Shown: piece by piece, positions 18,348 through 27,265 of the stretch
How the letters are laid out: every line of letters begins with the position of its first letter
How positions within the stretch are numbered: the first letter of the stretch is position 1
Origin: an uncultured Pelagibacteraceae bacterium
GTDB taxonomy: Bacteria > Pseudomonadota > Alphaproteobacteria > Pelagibacterales > Pelagibacteraceae
NCBI GenBank assembly: GCA_902517745.1
Contig: CABYDS010000004.1
Location: 1 to 64,000, forward strand
DNA length: 64,000 nt
Direction of reading: 5' to 3'
Program-made: the position numbers and the translations under genes
The notes under the pieces: model-generated
Database searches by the model: none
What the model was told of the DNA's origin: nothing
What the model saw: only the letters and a program-made list of their open reading frames with translations

Positions 18348-20927
18348 ATGTTTAAGTATTCAAATATGAGATGTTGTCTAATATTTTTATCTGTCATTAT
18401 TTATAATCAATTTTTTTTAAATATTAGCAAAGCTGAAGATATAACAATTTCATCTAATCACTCGAGTCAAATTGTTATGTCAAATAACGACACACTTACT
18501 GTTAATGCTGATGTTACAGTTGATACAAGTGCAGCAGAACCAGTAGAATTAGAAGGTCATACTTTTTCAACAAGCTCAACTACTATAACAAATAACGGAA
18601 CAATTATTGGAACTACTAAAGGAATTGAAGCAGATCAATCTACAGATTTTAGTATAAATAATTCAGGAACAGTATCAGTGACAGATAATGCTAATAGACC
18701 TGGTTCAGCACTTTCATTGCTACAGTCTAGTGGCACCGTATCAATTGTAAATAGTGGTACTTTAGAATCTGAACGAGCAGATACTATTAAGTTACATCCA
18801 TCTACTGGAACAGTAACAATTAATAATTCTGGAAGTATTACATCTTCAAAAGATAGAACAATTAATTTTGGTCAACAAGCTAACGCAGGGACAATAATAA
18901 ATTCTGGTACTATTTCGGGTAGAGCGAATACACTATATATATATTCATCAGGAACTGACTATTCAGCTGGCACTATTACAAATTCTGGGACGATCACCGC
19001 AACAGGAGGAAATGGCTTTGAAATCAATAATGTAAACGATGTTACTATTACTAACACAGGCACTATATCTGCTACAGGGGATGCAATTTTTGGTATTGGC
19101 GACAATGGCTCTAATGGAAACATAATTGTAAATAAAGGAACTATATCAAGTGGTTCAAGCAATCATGATTTAGAAGTGAAAACAAATGTAGGTCTTGAAT
19201 CACTAACAAATGATCAAGGAGGAAATGATGCTTTGAAATTGACAGGCTATCTTCCAGTAAATTACGTCTTCCTAGCAAACAGCACAACTGATTATGGAAA
19301 GCTAGCTGTTGATGGTCAAAATGGTGCAACTACTTTTAGTATTAGCACAGATTCTGCTCTATCAGCTGGAACTTATACGTCTGTAATAACAGGAGTTTCT
19401 TCTAGTAGATTTACTGCTGGTTCCACAGGAACAGTAACTGTAACAAACGGAAAGTTCAATTGGACACTTACAGAAACATCTTCAGGAAGTACAAATTGGA
19501 ATTTAGTTGTTACAAATTTTGATAATGATGCTCCAACTCTATCATCTTCAAGTCCATCTGATAATGCAACAGAAGTTGCAATAAATGCAAATATAGTTCT
19601 AACTTTTAGTGAGGCGGTTGATGCTGAAAGTGGAAATATCACTATTAAAAGAACTTCTGATGACAGCACTATTGAAACAATTGATGTTACTGGAGCCAAA
19701 GTCAGTGGTAGTGGTTCAACAGCAATTACTATTAATCCAAGCACAGATTTAACGGCTGATATCGATTACTATATTTTAATAGATGCTACTGCTTTTGATG
19801 ATACCGCTGGAAATTCTTATGCAGGCATATCAAGCACAACTGCTTTAAATTTTTCTACGAAACCTGGTGAAGTTTTTAATGAAACTGTAAAAACTCTTAC
19901 AAAAAATCAAACTGTAGCTGCTATAAATTCTTTAAACCAGTCTTTAAATAGAATTTCAGGAAGAATGAATTATATTAGATCTACAAATAATAATTCCTCA
20001 AATCAAAATATAAGATTAGCAATGAATTTTGATAATCAATTATTAGCTCAACAAATAAATTCACTTTCAGCAAAACTAATAAAAAAAGAGAAAAAGACAG
20101 AAAAATGGGGAGTTTGGAGTGAAGGCAGTATATCATTAGGTAGAATAGGGCAGCAAGATGGGAATTTAGGTCAAGATATCCATAGTGATGGAATTACTTT
20201 TGGAATTGATAAGAAAATAAATGAAGATAAGACTGTTGGTTTTGCAATCAATAAATCATGGCAAGAAACTGAAGTAGGTAGCAATGAAGCAAATATGGAT
20301 GCTGCCACAATAAGCATTATGAATTACACAAGTTTTAAAATTGAAGACAAAAGATTTTTCGAAATGGTTGCTGGCGTTGGAGAAATGGATATAGATTTAA
20401 GCAGGGATGTTACAAGTGGAAAAAATAAAGGAGATAGAAAAGGAAACCAACTCTTTGGAAGCTTTACTTACTTGTTAGAACCTGATGTTGAAATTGTAGG
20501 TAGAAATTTAAATTATTACACTAGACTTGATTTAGGATTTACTCAACTAAAGGCATATACTGAAACAGGGGATGGAACAGCTGTAAGTTATAAAAAACAA
20601 AATGTTAAAAGCGCATCATTATCTGCAGGTTTAAATTTAAGTAAAATTATTGAGAATAATATAGGTACACTTGAACCATCTTTAAAATTTGAATTAGGGA
20701 AAGATAAAACAATTAATTCGGTATCAGAAGCTTATTATATTAATAATTCCTCTGAAATCTTTAGTAATGCTATAGGTGATCAAAATTCTGGGCATTTATT
20801 GTTGAATTTAGGAATTGGGGCAAAATTGAACAATAATTTAACCATAAATGCATCATATGAACACTACAGAAGTAGTGATGATGCTTTTAATAATAATTTT
20901 TCAATTTATTTAAGAAAACCCTTATAA
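18348..20927 (+). CDS. Autotransporter adhesin with Ig-like (Big_5) domain
   Basis: An 859-residue exported protein. A signal peptide (about 1-29, ending near ISKA) is followed by a passenger of degenerate ITNSGTI-type beta-helix repeats (about 40-330) and an SbsA-like Big_5 domain (about 392-505; TEVAINANIVLTFSEAV). A helical linker and a C-terminal autotransporter barrel (about 582-859) follow. The barrel begins with GVWSEGSISLGRIG and ends in LRKPL; the last residue is Leu, not the usual Phe. A likely cell-surface adhesin, substrate unknown. It precedes the MoxR gene by eight bases, so they may be cotranscribed. Confidence 0.85.
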   Translation: MFKYSNMRCCLIFLSVIIYNQFFLNISKAEDITISSNHSSQIVMSNNDTLTVNADVTVDTSAAEPVELEGHTFSTSSTTITNNGTIIGTTKGIEADQSTDFSINNSGTVSVTDNANRPGSALSLLQSSGTVSIVNSGTLESERADTIKLHPSTGTVTINNSGSITSSKDRTINFGQQANAGTIINSGTISGRANTLYIYSSGTDYSAGTITNSGTITATGGNGFEINNVNDVTITNTGTISATGDAIFGIGDNGSNGNIIVNKGTISSGSSNHDLEVKTNVGLESLTNDQGGNDALKLTGYLPVNYVFLANSTTDYGKLAVDGQNGATTFSISTDSALSAGTYTSVITGVSSSRFTAGSTGTVTVTNGKFNWTLTETSSGSTNWNLVVTNFDNDAPTLSSSSPSDNATEVAINANIVLTFSEAVDAESGNITIKRTSDDSTIETIDVTGAKVSGSGSTAITINPSTDLTADIDYYILIDATAFDDTAGNSYAGISSTTALNFSTKPGEVFNETVKTLTKNQTVAAINSLNQSLNRISGRMNYIRSTNNNSSNQNIRLAMNFDNQLLAQQINSLSAKLIKKEKKTEKWGVWSEGSISLGRIGQQDGNLGQDIHSDGITFGIDKKINEDKTVGFAINKSWQETEVGSNEANMDAATISIMNYTSFKIEDKRFFEMVAGVGEMDIDLSRDVTSGKNKGDRKGNQLFGSFTYLLEPDVEIVGRNLNYYTRLDLGFTQLKAYTETGDGTAVSYKKQNVKSASLSAGLNLSKIIENNIGTLEPSLKFELGKDKTINSVSEAYYINNSSEIFSNAIGDQNSGHLLLNLGIGAKLNNNLTINASYEHYRSSDDAFNNNFSIYLRKPL

Positions 20928-20935
20928 TAAAAATT

Positions 20936-21820
20936 ATGTTTAACGAAATAATAGCTAACACATCTAAAATTATAATTTCTAATGCAGATAAAATTAAATT
21001 GACGTTGGCTGCAATATTTTCTGAAGGAAGTATTTTAATAGAAGATTATCCTGGATCAGGGAAAACTACATTTGCAAAAGCTATTACTCAAAATCTTGGT
21101 CTTAACTTTAAAAGGATACAGTTTACATCTGATTTATTACCCAGTGATATTCTTGGATTTAATATTCTTTCAGATGGGAAGTTAAATTTTCAACAAGGTC
21201 CAATTTTTACAAATATAGTTTTAGCTGATGAACTTAATCGTGGAAGTCCCAAATCGCAAAGTGCATTCCTAGAGGCAATGGAAGAAAAAAATGTTTCTAT
21301 AGATGGTCAAAGTTATAAACTGCCAGAACCATTTTTTGTTATTGCTACTCAAAATCCTATGGATTCTTCAGGCACAAGTTCTTTACCAGATTCCCAGCTT
21401 GATAGATTTATGATTTCATTTTCTTTATCTGATCTAAATGAAAACGATAAAATTTTGATGTTAAAAAATACAAGTAAATTAAATGGCGCTTCATCAAAAG
21501 CTGTTGATTGGGAGACAATCAAACAAAAAAAAGATCAGCTAACCATAAAAGATGAAATTTATAAATATGTTGTTGAAATAGAGCAGGTAATTCAAACGCT
21601 TGATCAAAAAATTTATATTTCTGCAAGATGTTTAAAGCAAATCTTAGATTTAGCTAAGGGTTGGGCAATTATTCATGAAAAAGATTATGTAACTCATCAA
21701 GATATTAAGGAAACTCTGCCTTACATATTAAGACATAGAATTAAATTTCTTAACCAGGAGGATAAGATGAGCTTCATTAATGAGGAAATACTTCAAAAAA
21801 TTAAAATAAACAATGGTTAA
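20936..21820 (+). CDS. MoxR-family AAA+ ATPase
   Basis: A 294-residue cytoplasmic AAA+ protein. Walker A is in EDYPGSGKTTFAKA, Walker B and sensor residues in VLADELNRGSPKSQ, and the MoxR signature ATQNPMDSSGTSSLPDSQLDRF is complete (only key parts quoted). MoxR ATPases act as chaperones for assembly of large complexes and are usually encoded with DUF58 proteins. Here the DUF58 gene overlaps by eight bases and a transglutaminase-like gene follows, the common three-gene module. The target is unknown. Confidence 0.92.
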   Translation: MFNEIIANTSKIIISNADKIKLTLAAIFSEGSILIEDYPGSGKTTFAKAITQNLGLNFKRIQFTSDLLPSDILGFNILSDGKLNFQQGPIFTNIVLADELNRGSPKSQSAFLEAMEEKNVSIDGQSYKLPEPFFVIATQNPMDSSGTSSLPDSQLDRFMISFSLSDLNENDKILMLKNTSKLNGASSKAVDWETIKQKKDQLTIKDEIYKYVVEIEQVIQTLDQKIYISARCLKQILDLAKGWAIIHEKDYVTHQDIKETLPYILRHRIKFLNQEDKMSFINEEILQKIKINNG

Positions 21821-22733
21821 TCAGCTAGTACAGAGGTTAACGAACTTAGACTTTAAACAATTAATCAATCTAAAAAAAAAACTCAAAGTTTACATATATC
21901 CCAATCTTCAAGGACTATTATTAGGACTGTTTGTATTTTTTTGCTTTTTAATATCTGTATTTTATGAAAATAACTCAGGACTTCTTATTTCAATTGTTAT
22001 TTTCTTTATTTTCTTTATTTCAATTTTTATCTCACATCAAAATATTAACAATTTAAGAATAAATTTTCTAACAGAATACTTAGTTGAAGCAAATAAAACA
22101 GAACATATAAACTTTAAGATAATTAATGATGCAAAAGAGAAAAAATTAAATATCGATTTAGAGATCAATAAATCAATATTACAAAATTTTAATTTATCAG
22201 ACAAAATTAAAGAATTTAATATAAAATATAATTATGACAAAAGGGGTGTCTATTCTTTAAATAAAATAATTTTAAAATCGATATATCCATTTGGAATAAT
22301 AAGGACAAAAATAAATTATCAACCTTTTAGTAAAGTATATGTATTTCCACAAAAATTAATTCCTAATCAAGAATTATTACAAGAATTTAAAATTCACCAA
22401 AATAATAATTCTGATGAATTTGATGGTATAGATGAATACAAGAAAGGAGATAGTTACTCAAAAATTGCTTGGAAAAAATCAACTATTGGAGATAAAAAAT
22501 TTGTAAAAGAATTTAAGTCTTTTAAAAGCTCAAAAAAATCAATCCTAGATTTAAATAAATACAACCATATAGAATTTGAGAAATTATTAAGTTATTCAGT
22601 ATTTATTTTAGATTATTATTTTACAAAAAGCCTAAATTTAACCTTTAAACACAAAGATAATGTTTTCCATTTAAACGAAAATAAAAACTCTCTAAATAAA
22701 ATTTTAAAGTATATTTCAAATGTTAAAAATTAA
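21813..22733 (+). CDS. DUF58 membrane protein
   Basis: A 306-residue protein with two N-terminal membrane helices (about 30-50 and 54-72). A cytoplasmic region bears the DUF58 signature around DEYKKGDSYSKIAWKKS. This is shorter than many DUF58 proteins, and the VWA-like C-terminus appears reduced. It overlaps the MoxR gene by eight bases and the next gene by 14, so the three are translationally coupled. Exact function is unknown. Confidence 0.82.
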   Translation: MVNQLVQRLTNLDFKQLINLKKKLKVYIYPNLQGLLLGLFVFFCFLISVFYENNSGLLISIVIFFIFFISIFISHQNINNLRINFLTEYLVEANKTEHINFKIINDAKEKKLNIDLEINKSILQNFNLSDKIKEFNIKYNYDKRGVYSLNKIILKSIYPFGIIRTKINYQPFSKVYVFPQKLIPNQELLQEFKIHQNNNSDEFDGIDEYKKGDSYSKIAWKKSTIGDKKFVKEFKSFKSSKKSILDLNKYNHIEFEKLLSYSVFILDYYFTKSLNLTFKHKDNVFHLNENKNSLNKILKYISNVKN

Positions 22734-24615
22734 ATCGCAAAATATTAGTCTTCTTACTTATGTTATATTATTTTTTTGCTTAATTTCATTATCCACAGAT
22801 TTACTATTAACTAATAAAATATTTTGGGGCACTTTATTTATTTTAAGTTTTATATTTTCAAAAATACACTTTAAGTTTAAGTCATTAGTGGTTGGAATAT
22901 TTGCTTTGGGAGCTCTCTATATTCAATTGATCCTAAATCAATATGTTTTGTCTGAAGAATTTTTTCTAAATTGTCTTGGAGTTTTGCTGATTATAAAGTT
23001 CTCAGAACTCAACAATAAAAATAATCTTTTGTCATTTAATTTAATCTCTATGATTATTGCAGTAGCAAGTTTAATTAAAGGGCAAGATATATTGAGTACA
23101 TTAAATTCGTTTCTAATCCTAATACTTTTAGTTGTTAACATGTATCTTATTCAACAAAAGGAAATCCTCGATTTCAGTTTAAAAAATATTTTAAAATATT
23201 TAGGATTTGGTCTTAGTATATTTCCGATTATTATTATTTTTTATCTTGTATTTCCAAGGGCAGAAGTAAATTTTAGATTATTTGATACATCTGCAAGTTC
23301 AGTAGGTATTCCAGATAGCATAGATCTTGGATCATTTAGCCAGTTTTCGAACTCAGACGAAGAAGTTTTTACTTTAATAAATAACAATTTTAGGAAGGAA
23401 GATCTTTATTTTAGGGTCAAAATCTTTGATTATATGGAAAAAGATCAATCTTGGAGACCTTCCTCAAGTTACTATCTTTTAAGTGAATTTAAAAATTCTT
23501 TGAGAATAGATGGTAATGAAGATTTAAATAAAAATTATCAGATTATTTTAGAACCATATAAAAAAAAATGGATACCAAGTTTAAAAAACTCAAAATTAAT
23601 TACTAACGACATTCAGATTACAAAAGATTATTTCAACCAATCTTTTGTAAGTAGAGAACTAATTGACAGAAAGAAGAAATTAATTTTTAAAATGAATAAA
23701 TCTGAATATTCCTTAGATGATCCACTTAAAAGTTATTATACTTTGTTACCAGAAAATGTATCCCCAAAAATAAAAGAATGGGTAAATAAAAATAATGTAA
23801 GCACTAAAGAAGAATTTATCGAAAAAATTTATAAAAGATTTTCTGATGGAACATATTTTTACAACCTTAGTCCTCAGATAAACTCAAATAATAAATATGA
23901 AAACTTTTTCTTTAATTCTAAAGAAGGATACTGCGAATATTATGCAGGAATGTTTGTATTACTTACAAGATTAGCACAAATTCCAAGTAGGATAGTCACA
24001 GGTTACTATGGTGGAGATTTAAATGAGATAGGGAATTTTTTTCAATTTAAACAAAAAGATACACATGCTTGGGCAGAAGTTTGGTTCGATGAAAGAGGGT
24101 GGGTTAGAATTGATCCAACTAGAGCAATACCTAATTCTAATATTAGAAACTCATTAAATAATTATTTCGTAAACAATGATAAATCTTCAAGCACGATATT
24201 TTCTAATAATTTTTTCAAAATAATGAATTTTTATTTTAACTATGTTGATTTTGTATGGACACAACATTTACTATCATATGACGATAATGAAAGAAAAAAT
24301 TTTATAAAAGAATTATTAAGTTTAAATTTTTCAAAAGTCATTATTTGGATATTCGTACCAATATTATTATTTGTAAGCATAAAATTATTATATAATTTCA
24401 ATTCAATTAAATTGATGAGGCTAAAATTGGCTCTTATTCTTTTTGGAAAAAAAAGAAAACTTCAAATAAAAAATTCGGATACTATCCAAGAGATTTATTT
24501 TAAACTTATGGAAAAAGATAAAACAAAATACCAAAATTTTTTTAAATTTTATGAAAAGCAAATTTACTCAAATAACCAAATGAGTTTTATAAAAGTTTTA
24601 AAGTTAGTTTTTTAA
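22720..24615 (+). CDS. TgpA-like membrane transglutaminase-fold protein
   Basis: A 631-residue protein. It has an N-terminal membrane domain (about six helices, residues 10-185, DUF3488-like), a periplasmic transglutaminase core, one C-terminal membrane helix (about 540-560) and a cytoplasmic tail. The catalytic triad is intact: Cys405 in EGYCEYYAGMF, His449 in DTHAWAEVW, Asp465 in RIDPT. It may cleave or cross-link periplasmic substrates; the substrate is not known. It ends 12 bases inside the convergent autotransporter gene. Confidence 0.9.
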   Translation: MLKIKSQNISLLTYVILFFCLISLSTDLLLTNKIFWGTLFILSFIFSKIHFKFKSLVVGIFALGALYIQLILNQYVLSEEFFLNCLGVLLIIKFSELNNKNNLLSFNLISMIIAVASLIKGQDILSTLNSFLILILLVVNMYLIQQKEILDFSLKNILKYLGFGLSIFPIIIIFYLVFPRAEVNFRLFDTSASSVGIPDSIDLGSFSQFSNSDEEVFTLINNNFRKEDLYFRVKIFDYMEKDQSWRPSSSYYLLSEFKNSLRIDGNEDLNKNYQIILEPYKKKWIPSLKNSKLITNDIQITKDYFNQSFVSRELIDRKKKLIFKMNKSEYSLDDPLKSYYTLLPENVSPKIKEWVNKNNVSTKEEFIEKIYKRFSDGTYFYNLSPQINSNNKYENFFFNSKEGYCEYYAGMFVLLTRLAQIPSRIVTGYYGGDLNEIGNFFQFKQKDTHAWAEVWFDERGWVRIDPTRAIPNSNIRNSLNNYFVNNDKSSSTIFSNNFFKIMNFYFNYVDFVWTQHLLSYDDNERKNFIKELLSLNFSKVIIWIFVPILLFVSIKLLYNFNSIKLMRLKLALILFGKKRKLQIKNSDTIQEIYFKLMEKDKTKYQNFFKFYEKQIYSNNQMSFIKVLKLVF

Positions 24616-27252
24616 TAAAAGATTTCTTTCAGTCTTGAGTTTATTATTTTCTTTAATCAATTGAATAATCATTTCTTTCATTATTCTATTCTCTTCAACT
24701 GCTCTACCACTTATCTCAGCCAATCTCTCATTTTCTTTAGCTAGCTGTAATTGATCAAATAATTTTTCTAGTTCTGGATCAATAGGTAGACCCTCTATTT
24801 TTTTGCTAATATTATTTTGAATTACTTTCGTTAATGAAATACTTACTCGGCTGTCTTTAAGTCCATTTTGTTCATTAAACTCTAGATTAAAGTTTAGGCC
24901 AAAATTTTCAGTATTTTTGCTTACATTTAAACCTGCTTTAACTGCTAAATCATCATCCATATAATGGGCCATGTCTTTTCTTTCACCGTCTGCAACAATG
25001 TCAATTTTTTCATTCAAAGTTTGATTTAAAGATAGGCCTGTATATGGTTTAAGCACGAAGCCATTTTCAAAAGATTTTGAATATTCAACATTAAATCCAC
25101 TTGATAATACTTGATCCACAGCATCATCAACTGAAAGATCTCCATCTGTAAAAGATGTTAGGTATGTTGGAAGTCTTCTTAAACCATATTTTCCATCAAC
25201 TTCAATATTTAAACTTTGACTATCATCAATTTCTAATTTTCTAGAAGCTTTATAATTTACAGCAGCAAACTGACCTAGATTTTCTTTTAAAATTGTTTGT
25301 TGTGTTTCAGTTTCGAGATCTAAATGTTTATTTTGAGTTAAACCCAAAATTGAAACAACAGAAAATTTAAAATTCTCATAGTTAATATCTTTTTTTAAAC
25401 CAATGGCTAAATTTTCACTGTCTAAAGCTTCGCCATTATTAAATTTTGCTTGCTGGGATGAATAATTTAGGAAAGGTGTAAAGTTATCATTTTCGATTTT
25501 AAAGTCTCCAGTTACACCACTTGTTTCACTTTTATAAATATTATCTCTTTTCTTTACTGAGTAATATCCACTAGATTTTTTTTCTTCTGAAACCGAATTA
25601 AAAATATCATTTAAATTAGATAAAAATATTTCAGATCGATATTTTTTGTTATGACTATCAATATCTAAATCTTCACCATAAACATATAAAAAACCATTAG
25701 TTTCTGAATTATCTGCATCTGGATCACTGTTACTATCTAATATTTCATAGGTATCATTTCCACAAAGATTATTTGTGATTACCATATTTGTCTTGTTATG
25801 AATTTCTATTTTTTGATCTTTTGAAATACTGCAATCTAATGTCATGGTAGTATTGGTACTATTTAATTCAATTTCACCATTATAAGTACCTTCACCTTTT
25901 GTAACTATTTCTAATCCTGTGTTATTTGAATTTGCCATAACAATAGAATTGTCACCTCCTGAAATAGTTCCTGAATTATTAATTGTTAAGTCATCAAAGT
26001 TTTTATTGGCGTGATAATCTCCAATTTTAATTCCGTCTGCATCACCATTAATTGCGCTAATTGTTCCAAAATTATTTAGAACTACATTTTCACCAGCTTC
26101 TACAGATGTTGAATCATTACCAAATCCAATTCCAAAGTGACCTGTATCATTCTCACCTGTTGATGTTATCGTTCCATGATTATTTATGGTAAGGTTCTTT
26201 GTTCTACCAGCTCCAATAGCAGCTGTTGTTGATTTTATTGTTCCAGTATTGTCGATAGTTGTTCCACCAGTGTTTCTAGCTATTTGTATTGCCGGTCCAA
26301 ACGCCGAATCTATAGTTCCACTATTTGTAATTGTATGAGCATCGTCACTATCTCCTTGTCTATCAATAAGAACTGTACCTGTATTAGTACCTGTATTTGT
26401 TGAGCTGATTGTTCCTGAATTTATAAATGTAACTCCAGAGCACTCTCTACAATAAATAGTATTTCTATCTGAAGTTATTGTTCCACGATTATCTATTGTA
26501 ATATTTGATCCATTTTCAGCTAGTATACCATATCTACCTGCACTCTCGATTGTTCCTCCCTCATAATTTATAATTTCACTATCTGTAAGATATTTTGCGA
26601 TAATTGGGTTATTACCTGATGTAGATTTAATTGTTCCTCCATCATAGTTATAAATTTTAACACCTCGACTTCGTGGGTTTCCTCCTCCTCCAGTGCCTAA
26701 CAAAATTGTTCCTTGTGTTGCACTAATCATACCGTGATTATGCAATATTAGCCCAACTGCAGTAGAGCCCGAGGATGATAAACTAGATTGACAATTATCG
26801 TTATTTCCAGCCTTATCACACCAACCAACATTTCGACCCTCAATCGCATTTCCTGCTTCAGCGCTAATTGTGGCACCCGCATTATTTGTGATTGTTATAT
26901 TTTCTGCGTAATCTATATAAATTCCTTCATTATTGTCTGAGTTGATAGTTCCATTATTAGTTATTGTTGTATTTAAAGATGATTGAGCATGAATTGCTTT
27001 TTGTTTATTAGTTCCATCTTCTGTTTGGATTGTTCCATCATTTGTAATCTGAACTCCAGTTTCATCCTCTAGATCAACAGCCTTATGGTCATTGTAGGTA
27101 ATAGAACCAGCAGAAGTAACATTTAAAATATCATCATCTGCACAAGCTAGTTGGTTCGTTGATGCACTAGCTATTGTTGTTAAACAAGGACCAGCATAAC
27201 TTATGGAACTAAATAAAAAGAATAAGATTATACTAAGTAAAATCTTTTTCAT
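24604..27252 (-). CDS. Autotransporter-like repeat adhesin with C-terminal coiled coil
   Basis: An 882-residue exported protein. A signal peptide (1-20, ending SYA) precedes a passenger of many ITNNGTI/INNSGTI-type repeats (about 40-480) that would form a beta helix. A predicted beta-barrel region follows (about 575-812). Unusually, the barrel is not the C-terminus: about 70 residues rich in Leu/Glu/Lys follow, predicted as a coiled coil (815-882, ending NLLLKN). Passenger style matches the protein at 18348-20927, but the barrels differ. It lies 13 bases upstream of... no further gene on its strand: pilY1 precedes it (stop at 27266), so it may be the last gene of the minor-pilin operon. Confidence 0.8.
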   Translation of the reverse strand: MKKILLSIILFFLFSSISYAGPCLTTIASASTNQLACADDDILNVTSAGSITYNDHKAVDLEDETGVQITNDGTIQTEDGTNKQKAIHAQSSLNTTITNNGTINSDNNEGIYIDYAENITITNNAGATISAEAGNAIEGRNVGWCDKAGNNDNCQSSLSSSGSTAVGLILHNHGMISATQGTILLGTGGGGNPRSRGVKIYNYDGGTIKSTSGNNPIIAKYLTDSEIINYEGGTIESAGRYGILAENGSNITIDNRGTITSDRNTIYCRECSGVTFINSGTISSTNTGTNTGTVLIDRQGDSDDAHTITNSGTIDSAFGPAIQIARNTGGTTIDNTGTIKSTTAAIGAGRTKNLTINNHGTITSTGENDTGHFGIGFGNDSTSVEAGENVVLNNFGTISAINGDADGIKIGDYHANKNFDDLTINNSGTISGGDNSIVMANSNNTGLEIVTKGEGTYNGEIELNSTNTTMTLDCSISKDQKIEIHNKTNMVITNNLCGNDTYEILDSNSDPDADNSETNGFLYVYGEDLDIDSHNKKYRSEIFLSNLNDIFNSVSEEKKSSGYYSVKKRDNIYKSETSGVTGDFKIENDNFTPFLNYSSQQAKFNNGEALDSENLAIGLKKDINYENFKFSVVSILGLTQNKHLDLETETQQTILKENLGQFAAVNYKASRKLEIDDSQSLNIEVDGKYGLRRLPTYLTSFTDGDLSVDDAVDQVLSSGFNVEYSKSFENGFVLKPYTGLSLNQTLNEKIDIVADGERKDMAHYMDDDLAVKAGLNVSKNTENFGLNFNLEFNEQNGLKDSRVSISLTKVIQNNISKKIEGLPIDPELEKLFDQLQLAKENERLAEISGRAVEENRIMKEMIIQLIKENNKLKTERNLLLKN

Positions 27253-27265
27253 AAATGTCTATTGA

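Noticed and set aside
18400..19400. Repeats in the passenger of the autotransporter considered as a DNA repeat or CRISPR array
   Set aside because: The repeats are degenerate at DNA level and in frame, matching protein beta-helix repeats, not spacer-repeat units.
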